Assembly (NCBI GenBank): GCA_035457345.1
Contig: DATIBT010000008.1
Span: 1 to 8,010, forward strand
DNA from: DASTDY01 sp035457345
Lineage (GTDB): Bacteria > Patescibacteriota > Saccharimonadia > Saccharimonadales > EFPC-124
DNA: 8,010 bases
Direction: 5' to 3'
The stretch's first letter is position 1. Every line of letters begins with the position of its first letter. The translations under genes and the position numbers were made by a program. Of this stretch, positions 1 through 7,100 are shown piece after piece. Below the pieces are notes generated by a model, which worked only from the letters and a program-made list of their open reading frames with translations, had not been told where the DNA came from and did not search any database.

Positions 1-219
1 GTAGTACTTGCAGCGCCCGCCAACCGCACCCTCAAACGTCAATTGACCGTTTGGTTCCGCACACAAATTCACCCGCTTAGTTTGCTTACCTTTACTTTCC
101 GTACGGATATTGGGGGTGGCATTATTTTGCAGGCGGGATCACATATGTACGATTACTCATTTCGTGCCGTCATTTTAGATAACAAGCAGCGCCTTATGGA
201 GTTTGCGGCCAGTGTTTGA
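1..219 (+). CDS. atpH: F-type ATP synthase delta subunit, C-terminal part (partial)
   Basis: This is the last 72 codons of an open frame that enters from the left edge and stops with TGA at 217-219. The delta subunit (OSCP in mitochondria) clamps the top of the alpha3-beta3 head to the peripheral stalk b subunits. The visible part ends with the family's C-terminal signature: a Gly-rich turn (IGGGIILQAG) followed by MYDYSFRA, matching the usual pattern 'GG..i..Gd..yD.S.r..L'. Its place directly before alpha is the normal bacterial operon order. The stop codon lies inside the start of atpA, so the two genes overlap. The N-terminal helical domain is outside the window. The call rests on the C-terminal motif plus context, as delta subunits are poorly conserved. 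Confidence 0.85.
   Translation, partial: VVLAAPANRTLKRQLTVWFRTQIHPLSLLTFTFRTDIGGGIILQAGSHMYDYSFRAVILDNKQRLMEFAASV
198..201 (+). promoter_or_regulatory. Shine-Dalgarno GGAG that favours the GTG start of atpA
   Basis: GGAG lies 10 nt before GTG at 212 but only 1 nt before the in-frame TTG at 203. A ribosome using this site could not sensibly initiate at TTG, so it supports GTG 212 as the atpA start. The site lies inside the coding sequence of atpH. Confidence 0.5.
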
Positions 220-1636
220 GAATAGCGAGTTCCAACAACTAGTAAAAGCTGGCAACCCGACCGGCGAGGTAGTGGGCACTGACCGCTTTTTAGTGAGTGT
301 AAAGGGTCTCGATGGCGTGGCAATGAACGCGCTCGTACTGTTCGAAACAGGAGAACGCGGGATCGTCAGCCAAGTGGGTGAAGAGATTGTGCTTATCATG
401 AATTTGGAGTCAGAGAGCGCACCGCTAGGCAGCCTCGTGGTGCTCTTCGACAATGTGTTCACCACCCCTGTGGGCGAAAATTTTATTGGCCGCGTCATCA
501 ATCCGCTTGGCGAACCGCTGGACGATAAAGGCACAGTCGCAACCGGCCAGCGCCGCGCAGTATTTGGGCAAGCGCCCGGCATAATGGAGCGTCAGCTCCT
601 GTCGGACCGCCTACCAACCGGAGTAACCGTGGTAGATATGCTCTTTCCTGTTGTGCTTGGCCAGCGTATTGCCGTGCTTGGTGATACAAAGGCCGGCAAG
701 ACCGCCTTCTTAATGCAGCTTGGTATCAACCAGACCAACACCGACCGTGTGGTTGTGTACGTCATGATTGGCAAGCGGCGGGTAGAGATCGACCGTTTGC
801 TCAGCGCACTCACAGAAAGCGGCGCTATACAAAATAGCGTCGTTATTGTGGCTAATATTTTTGACTCGCTTGCCCAATCATATCTGGCGCCGTACATTGG
901 ATGCGCTATCGCAGAGCATTTTTGGCACCAAGGCCGCGATGCCGTCATAATTTATGACGACCTCTCTGCCCACGCCAAAGTGTACCGCGAGGTCAGCCTG
1001 CTTTCGGGCGGCAGCCCCGGCCGCGACAGCTACCCCGGCGACATGTTCTTCGCCCATTCCAGCTTGCTTGAACGCGCCGGCCGCCTGGCAAGCAATGGCA
1101 AAACACTCACTGCCCTGCCCGTTGTGATCACCCCTGGCGATGACATTACCGCCTTCCTGCCCACCAGCATTATGTCGATCACCGACGGCCAGATTATTTT
1201 TGACCTCAAAAACTTCCGCCAGAACATTCGCCCGGCGGTAAATGCGGGCCTTAGCGTTTCACGCGTGGGCGGCCGCTGCCAGACGCAGCGTCAAAAACAG
1301 CTATCGGGCGCGTTGTTCAAGAAGTTAGCCGAGTATCGCCAAGCTTCAGAGTTTGCCCACTTTGGTTCGGATCTCGCTCCCGAAACAAAGCAAGCGCTAC
1401 TGCTTGGCGAACTTATTATTGACGCTATGCGTCAAACGCCCGCAGAACTCTTCAGTATCGCCGAACAAGAGTTGGTACTCGAAACAGTACTCGCCAGCGC
1501 GGGCCAAAAACGCCTCAACGTTGGCCTGCTCAAAATGAAGGCAAAGGAAATGGCGCCTACTATCGCCACAGAAGACGCCATAGATCCAGCCGTACAGCAA
1601 CTGCTAACCGCGAGTATCATGGAGATTCAAGCATGA
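212..1636 (+). CDS. atpA: F-type ATP synthase alpha subunit
   Basis: Non-catalytic nucleotide-binding subunit of the F1 head, cytoplasmic face of the membrane; three copies alternate with beta, and its arginine completes beta's catalytic site. About 474 aa from GTG 212, compared with about 500 in most bacteria; TTG 203 (477 aa) is the alternative start but sits too close to the Shine-Dalgarno sequence. Domains in order: N-terminal beta barrel (about 1-85), nucleotide-binding domain (about 85-365), C-terminal helical bundle. Numbering from GTG, I see the P-loop GDTKAGKT (157-164), Walker B VIIYDD (245-250), PGRDSYPGDMF (269-279) and the arginine-finger segment GLSVSRVGG (Arg351). Oddities: the P-loop has T-K-A where GDRQTGKT is usual, and SLLSGGSPGR replaces the usual LLRRPPGR. 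It overlaps atpH by 8 nt and atpG by 4 nt. Confidence 0.97.
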   Translation: MFENSEFQQLVKAGNPTGEVVGTDRFLVSVKGLDGVAMNALVLFETGERGIVSQVGEEIVLIMNLESESAPLGSLVVLFDNVFTTPVGENFIGRVINPLGEPLDDKGTVATGQRRAVFGQAPGIMERQLLSDRLPTGVTVVDMLFPVVLGQRIAVLGDTKAGKTAFLMQLGINQTNTDRVVVYVMIGKRRVEIDRLLSALTESGAIQNSVVIVANIFDSLAQSYLAPYIGCAIAEHFWHQGRDAVIIYDDLSAHAKVYREVSLLSGGSPGRDSYPGDMFFAHSSLLERAGRLASNGKTLTALPVVITPGDDITAFLPTSIMSITDGQIIFDLKNFRQNIRPAVNAGLSVSRVGGRCQTQRQKQLSGALFKKLAEYRQASEFAHFGSDLAPETKQALLLGELIIDAMRQTPAELFSIAEQELVLETVLASAGQKRLNVGLLKMKAKEMAPTIATEDAIDPAVQQLLTASIMEIQA

Positions 1637-2487
1637 GCCGGGCGGTCATTCTTAAAACCGAACTGGGCCAAATCCATACTATTGGGGAGCTCACCCAGGC
1701 TTTTGAGGGCATCGCGAGCATTCATATTGCCAAGCTGCGCGACCGTGTTATTGCCAGTAAAAGCTTTTTCTCGGAACTGTGGCCGGTGTATCGCAGCCTC
1801 CGTATCGATCCTAAGGAACGGCTTGCTCGTGAGGGCCGTACCAAAAAGGGCCGTAACGTTTTTGTGAGCGTCACAAGCGAAGGCAAACTCGGCAACGAAG
1901 TCGCCGAAGCCATTACTGACACGCTCATAAGCAACCTCGGCGATTCCAAAAATACCGAAGTCATAGCCGTTGGGACGCGCGGCAGGCAACTGCTCACCCA
2001 ACGCGGCCTGCCGCCGGTCAACACCTTCACCTTCCCAGTGAGCGACGTCACGATCAATATTGGCGATATAATCCGAGAGCTCTACAAATATGACCAAATC
2101 TCCGTTTTTTACCAAACGTATGAATCGCTTCGCACACAAAAAATCGTACGCATAGATCTCGTCTCGGCCGTACGCAACCTCGGTGAAAGCGTAGGCGAAG
2201 AAGGTGAGACAATTAGTAGCGCCGATTATATTTTCGAGCCGAACATTAATGAAATCGCCGACTACATGGAGTCAGTCATGATGGGTGTGGCATTTCTACA
2301 GATCATTATGGAGTCAAAGCTAGCCGGTTACGCCACTCGCTTTAACGCTATGAGCCGGGCTAAAAAACGTGCAAGCGATCTAGAAGGTGAGTTCAAACGT
2401 GACTATTATCGCACCAAACGCGCCGAAAGTGACGAACGATTAAAAGAAGTTCTTAAAGCCGCCTTAGTGAAGGGGATGAACCTATGA
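1633..2487 (+). CDS. atpG: F-type ATP synthase gamma subunit (central rotor shaft)
   Basis: Gamma is the asymmetric shaft that turns inside the alpha3-beta3 head and links it to the c-ring through epsilon. At 284 aa it has the normal length. The call rests on position between alpha and beta and on matching layout: an N-terminal helix (LTQAFEGIASIHIAKLRDR, about 20-40, in the place of the usual 'iT.AM.mVAa.Kl'), a central alpha/beta domain, and a long C-terminal helix beginning ESKLAGYATRFNAMSRAKK (Met240 corresponds to the conserved AM). Both terminal helices are strongly diverged: the C-terminal 'NK.RQ..IT.E' signature reads YRTKRAESDERLKE here. Start ATG overlaps the atpA stop as ATGA; GGAG at 1621-1624 lies 8 nt upstream, which fixes the start. 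It overlaps atpD by 4 nt, so translation is probably coupled. Confidence 0.93.
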   Translation: MSRAVILKTELGQIHTIGELTQAFEGIASIHIAKLRDRVIASKSFFSELWPVYRSLRIDPKERLAREGRTKKGRNVFVSVTSEGKLGNEVAEAITDTLISNLGDSKNTEVIAVGTRGRQLLTQRGLPPVNTFTFPVSDVTINIGDIIRELYKYDQISVFYQTYESLRTQKIVRIDLVSAVRNLGESVGEEGETISSADYIFEPNINEIADYMESVMMGVAFLQIIMESKLAGYATRFNAMSRAKKRASDLEGEFKRDYYRTKRAESDERLKEVLKAALVKGMNL

Positions 2488-3788
2488 GCACTGTTGTTGG
2501 GCGAGTCAAATCTATTAGAGGCCTTATTTGCGAGGTGCAAATAATTGGCGACCGGCCAGCCCCCAAAGAATTACTGTTGCTCGAAGAAAATAATGGCGTA
2601 CTGCTTGAAGTCGCGACCTACAAAGACCCCTACACCGCCCGCTGCATAAACCTAAGTGGCAGCACGCAAGTAAAACGCGGCGCTGGAGTGATTGCCGCAA
2701 AAAGCACGCTCACTATACCAGAGACATCGGCCGTGCTTGGACGCATCCTTAATGCTTTTGGCCAGCCTATCGATGGCGGTGAGCCCTTGCCCGCTGCTGT
2801 CAGGCGTAGTATTTACAAAACAGGGAGCAGCAGCAAGGTGCTGGGCGCGAAACCGGAGCTGCTAGAGACGGGCATTAAAGCAATCGACTTCTTTACGCCG
2901 TTCGTAAAAGGACGCAAGATTGGCATTATTGGTGGCGCCGGCGTGGGCAAAACAGTGCTGACCATGGAGCTTATCCACAATATTGCCCAAGACGAAAACA
3001 AGCTGGCCATGTTCGTGGGCATTGGCGAGCGCGTACGCGAAGGGCATGAATTGTACAAAACCCTCCAAGAACGCGGTATCCTCAAAAAAACTGTAATGGT
3101 AATGGGTCAGATGCAAGAGACCAGTGCCATGCGCGCCCTAGTCGGCCAAAGCGCGGCGACTATTGCCGAGTACCTGCGAGATTCAGAGAAAAAAGACGTG
3201 CTGGTGTTCATAGACAACATCTACCGGTATGTTCAAGCCGCCAACGAGCTCGCGACTACGCTCGGCACCATGCCGAGCGAAGGCGGCTACCAAGCGACGC
3301 TGTTCAGCGATCTGCGCCGTTTGCAAGACCGCCTTACTTCTAATGAGAATGCGTCTATTACCTCTGTGCAAGCCATCTACATTCCCGCCGACGATTTAAG
3401 CGACCCGGCAGTACAAGAAATATCACAGCAGTTGGACAGTACTATTGTGCTCTCCCGCGCCGTTGCTGAAAGCGGCATTCGCCCAGCGGTCGACTTAGTG
3501 CGCACGGTTTCATCACTGCTTTCACCAGAAATTGTCGGCGATCGTCATTACGTACTTGCCACGCAGGTACAAGAAATCATGCAAAAGTACGAAAGCCTCA
3601 AAAACATTATCGCCATTATTGGCCAGAGCGAGCTGAGCCTAGAAGAGCGCCGCGACTACGAACGTGCCCAAAAAATTGTTAAGTACTTTTCGCAGTCATT
3701 CTTTGTAACTGAAGAACTATCTGGCACCAAGGGTGAATATTTTACCCGCGACGAAACACTGGCCGGCATTGAAGAGATTCTGATATGA
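2484..3788 (+). CDS. atpD: F-type ATP synthase beta subunit (catalytic)
   Basis: Catalytic subunit of F1 that makes or hydrolyses ATP. At 434 aa it is short for the family (about 460-480). An N-terminal beta barrel (about 1-75) leads into the nucleotide-binding domain with P-loop GGAGVGKT (150-157), catalytic glutamate in GERVREG (Glu182, with Arg183), Walker B VLVFIDNI (Asp244) and the adenine-stacking tyrosine in AIYIPADDLSDPA (Tyr299). The core set needed for catalysis is therefore intact. Oddities: the DELSEED lever that pushes on gamma reads SELSLEE (382-388), GERVREG has Val where Thr is usual, and the usual GRMPSAVGYQPTL reads GTMPSEGGYQATL. The start overlaps the atpG stop as ATGA, with GAAGGGG at 2469-2475, 8 nt upstream. 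It overlaps atpC by 4 nt. Confidence 0.98.
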   Translation: MSTVVGRVKSIRGLICEVQIIGDRPAPKELLLLEENNGVLLEVATYKDPYTARCINLSGSTQVKRGAGVIAAKSTLTIPETSAVLGRILNAFGQPIDGGEPLPAAVRRSIYKTGSSSKVLGAKPELLETGIKAIDFFTPFVKGRKIGIIGGAGVGKTVLTMELIHNIAQDENKLAMFVGIGERVREGHELYKTLQERGILKKTVMVMGQMQETSAMRALVGQSAATIAEYLRDSEKKDVLVFIDNIYRYVQAANELATTLGTMPSEGGYQATLFSDLRRLQDRLTSNENASITSVQAIYIPADDLSDPAVQEISQQLDSTIVLSRAVAESGIRPAVDLVRTVSSLLSPEIVGDRHYVLATQVQEIMQKYESLKNIIAIIGQSELSLEERRDYERAQKIVKYFSQSFFVTEELSGTKGEYFTRDETLAGIEEILI

Positions 3789-4057
3789 AATTAAAAGGCG
3801 AGCCCCGGCTACACGTAAAAGTAATCTCGCCAACACAAACTTACTATGATGGCGTAGCGCTGTCTGTTACTGCCGTCAACAAGGTCGGGCCGTTTGATAT
3901 TCTGGCAGACCATGCCAACTTTTTCTCGCTGCTTACCGAGGGCGACATTGTGGTGAATACTGGCGCCAGCGAATTGCGCTTCCCCACCACGCACGGCATT
4001 GTGCGCGCAAGCAACAATGCCATTACGCTTTTTATTTACCTGCCTGACGAAACCTAG
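3785..4057 (+). CDS. atpC: F-type ATP synthase epsilon subunit, short form
   Basis: Epsilon sits at the foot of gamma on the c-ring and in many bacteria brakes ATP hydrolysis through a mobile C-terminal helical hairpin. This protein is only 90 aa, against about 130-140 for the full form. It contains the N-terminal beta-sandwich: LHVKVISPTQTYYDG opening, GPFDILADHANFFSLLTEGD (the family's 'G..giLp.H.p....l..G') and a strand-rich end IVRASNNAITLFIY. It stops right where the helical domain would begin, and the next 124 nt do not continue it. Start ATG overlaps the atpD stop as ATGA; GAAGAG (3771-3776) is a weak ribosome site 8 nt upstream. It is the last gene of the operon. The missing hairpin implies no classical epsilon-type inhibition (inference). 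Confidence 0.92.
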   Translation: MKLKGEPRLHVKVISPTQTYYDGVALSVTAVNKVGPFDILADHANFFSLLTEGDIVVNTGASELRFPTTHGIVRASNNAITLFIYLPDET

Positions 4058-4073
4058 TTTTCCACAGCTCTAT

Positions 4074-4086
4074 TGTAATGATTACA
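4074..4086. promoter_or_regulatory. Perfect 13-base palindrome TGTAATGATTACA, candidate operator
   Basis: Two perfect 6-base arms (TGTAAT and ATTACA) flank a single central G. The site ends 7 nt before the -35 box of the promoter for the giant surface protein, a usual place for a regulator to bind. A hairpin role is unlikely because the arms are AT-rich with a 1-base loop. No regulator gene is in the window, so the binding protein is unknown. Confidence 0.35.
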
Positions 4087-4093
4087 CGATTAA

Positions 4094-4122
4094 TTGTCTT
4101 CTTAGCATAAGCGTTGTAAAAT
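4094..4122 (+). promoter_or_regulatory. Sigma70-type promoter for the giant surface protein gene
   Basis: TTGTCT (4094-4099) and TAAAAT (4117-4122) are separated by 17 nt, close to the TTGACA / TATAAT consensus at the ideal spacing. It would start transcription near 4129 and give a leader of about 52 nt before ATG 4182. It implies that the surface protein gene is expressed separately from the ATP synthase operon. The boxes were found by eye. Confidence 0.6.
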
Positions 4123-4138
4123 GAATCCGGAGACCTTA

Positions 4139-4157
4139 CTCGGTTTGAGAGACTGAG
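4139..4157 (+). other. Small possible leader hairpin before the giant surface protein gene
   Basis: CTCGGT (4139-4144) can pair with ACTGAG (4152-4157), with one G-U pair and a 7-base loop. It lies in the inferred 5' leader, about 24 nt before the start codon. It is short and has no T-run, so it is not a terminator; it could protect the mRNA end or be chance. Confidence 0.2.
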
Positions 4158-4181
4158 CGTTAAATATAAACACAGCGGTGG

Positions 4182-7100
4182 ATGGACAATAATCTAACGG
4201 ATATTCATGTGCCCAATGAATCCGATAGCAGAGGTGTGCAGCCTAGTGCTACTATTGGATACGGGGATGCCATACCGGCTCAGGCCGCCACTGTTAGCGC
4301 GCCGCAAAGCCAGCCCATTGCAACCCCTCCGGCCAGTCCGGACAACCCTCGGCCCACGCCAAAATCCCCATTAAGCAAAAAACTCCTAATAAAGTACGGC
4401 GGCACTGCCCTGCTTATTCTGTTGATTATCGTTGGCATTATTGTAGTCGCCATAAATCTGGCGAGCCGCAAACCCAATGACGCATCAACCGCAAGCCGCT
4501 TCAACACCGTGACGCTTCCGCTCGATGAATTTGCAACCACAACCGACAGCGGCTTGAACCTGCTCGGCACACGCAGTCTTGTTATCAACGGGCCACTCCT
4601 GGCAAACGCGAGCTTTAGCATCTCACCCTCGGCACAACCCAGCAACGCCAACCGCGGCCAGATTTACTACGATCAAACCGATAATCAACTCGCCTACTAC
4701 AACGGAACAAAATTTGTTAAGCTCAACGACTCTGGCGTGCAAAATATCAACGGTCTCAGCGGGGCTGTTGCGCTAGGGGGCGGTCTAACGGTTACTAATA
4801 ATCAGATTACTAACAGCGGCGTCTTGTCCCTGCAAGGACAAACCGGCAACGTCACGCTTACGGCTGGCGACGGCATAGTTATTGACGGCACAACTATTAG
4901 CGCGACTGGTGGCGGTGTAACCTCTATAAACGGTCAAGATGGTGCAATCGTACTAGGCTCGGGCCTGAGCATTAGCGGCGACACGCTCCGCAACTCTGGC
5001 ATTATCAGCGCAGCGGCCGGCTCTGGCATAACCGTCATCAACGATGGCAATGGCAATATTACGATTTCCAACAGCGGCGCCGGCAGCGGCACCGTTAACA
5101 GCCCTGGCGGTACCAACGGCCGCATTGCTAAATTTACCGGCGTGCAAAGCATTGCCGATTCACTTCTTTCTGAAACCGGTACTACCGTTACGGTAAATGG
5201 TGACCTCTCCGTCACTGGCAGTTTGGCGTTGGGCACGGCGCTTTCTGTCGGCAACGGTGGTACCGGGTCCACCGCACTCGCCAACAACGGCGTTGTGGTT
5301 GGGCAAGGATCTGGCGCACTCACGGCAGTAACGGCCGGTGGCGCAGGACTTTGTTTAATGAGCACTGCGGGCGCACCGGCATTCCAAGCCTGTCCTGGCG
5401 GCGGTGGCGGTGTCACAAGTTTGAACGGGTTAACCGGCGCGTTAAGCATTGCCAATGCTTCTGCTGCCGGTAGCACCATTACCATAAACGACGCAAGCAC
5501 AGCACAGAAAGGTATCGCGCAGTTCAACAGCACGAACTTTACGGCAGCCAGCGGCACAGTAAACACCATACAGAACATAAACACTACCGCAACGCCGACG
5601 TTTAACGGTGTAAATACGAATAACATCACTCCAAGCGGTGCGCTTACCGTGGGTGCAACCGGCCAACAATTCACCTTGCAAGGAAACGCCAGCAGCGTCA
5701 TAAATGCAACAAGCGGCATTAACAGCACCACACTTGCCTTCCAAAGCCCAACGGCGACCGTGACATACCGGTTCGCAACTGCCGCCGCTGGCACATACGA
5801 TGTCTGTACTATGGTTGGCAACTGTGCCGGCGTGGGCGGCGGCGTAACCACGGCTGGCGGTACCTCTGGAACATTACCAGTCTTTACAGGCACGCAAGCA
5901 ATAGGCGACTCACTTGTCAGCCAATCCGGCGGCACGGTAACAGTTAATGGCAACTTGAATCTTACGGCAGGCAACCAGTATCGGGTGAACGGTACACAAA
6001 TATCGTCGGCTAACTTAAGCAACGATGCTAACCTCGCCAAACTCAATGGCACGCAAACGTTTACTGGCGCAACAAACACGTTCCAGAACACCTCTGATTC
6101 GGCACTGGCGTTCAGCATTCAGAATGCCAGTAGCAACCGGATTTTTAGTATCAACACCACAAGCGGCACGGCTATTCTGGGCCAAGGGAGCACACTCGGC
6201 GGCCAGCTAGTATTTAGCAATGCCACCAATAATAACACCGTCACAATTATCTCAGCTGCGCCAGCCGCTAGCCGCACCTATACGCTGCCAGATGTGGGCG
6301 GCAATGCAAGCTTTTGTTTGAGTACGGGCAACTGTGCGGGCGCAGGAGTGACGCTACAGGCCGCATACAACAACTCCACAACGCCAGAAATTACTGTCGA
6401 TGCCACCCGGGGCGCGCTGACCATTCGCGACGCCGCAACGCCAATTGGCGCGAATTTGCTCGAGGTGCAAGATAACGCCGGGGGTACCACCTACTTTGCC
6501 GTCACCGCAAGTGGCACTAACACGACCGGGACAAGCACCGCAAGCGGCAACCTAAATACGACCGGCGGCGGCCTGCAGACCAACAGCACCACACGCGTAG
6601 ACAACTCGGGCAACCTGACCAACATTGGCAACATAACCGGTACGGGCGCAATCACCATCGCTAGCAGTGGCGCCGGTAACGACATTATTGTAAATGGCGC
6701 CGATGAGTTCATCGTACAGGATGCCATGGTTGCCAACAGCCAAGCCACGTTCAACGCCGACGTTGACCTGACGCTTGCTGACACCGAAAACGTAAACATT
6801 ACCAACACCGTGACCGGGACCAACGCGGTTAACCTGGTCAGCGCCGTGCTTACCAACAACACGTCGAGTGGCACGCAGAATGTTGCCTTCTTGCAAAATG
6901 CGGCTGGAAGCGGCACAACCGACGGCTTATTGGTGCTCGACAACGCCGACACTGATACCGCGGTAACAAATGGGATTCAGATTACCTCGGCCGCTGGCGG
7001 CGTCACTACGGCTATTGATGTCTCGGACCCTGACATCGTCACTGCATTATTATTTGGCGCGAACGACATAACGGGCGCCAACTTCAGCGTGACCGGCGGC

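Noticed and set aside
1627..2139. A 170-codon minus-strand open frame opposite atpG.
   Set aside because: It is antisense to a well-supported gamma subunit gene and has no recognisable motif.
4049..4062. GAAAC...GTTTTC inverted repeat across the atpC stop, as a possible terminator.
   Set aside because: The arms are short, AT-rich and mismatched by an extra T, and no T-run follows a stable stem.
4934..6118. A 394-codon open frame on the minus strand, rich in Val, Pro, Ala and Leu.
   Set aside because: It lies wholly opposite the giant surface gene. Its composition is the mirror of Thr/Asn/Gly/Ser codons, it shows no domain, and the + strand frame explains the region with clear protein repeats.
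6491..6952. Minus-strand open frames at 6491-6952 and 7712-7948 that resemble each other.
   Set aside because: Their similarity is only the reverse strand of the 324-residue repeat, one copy each; they are shadows.
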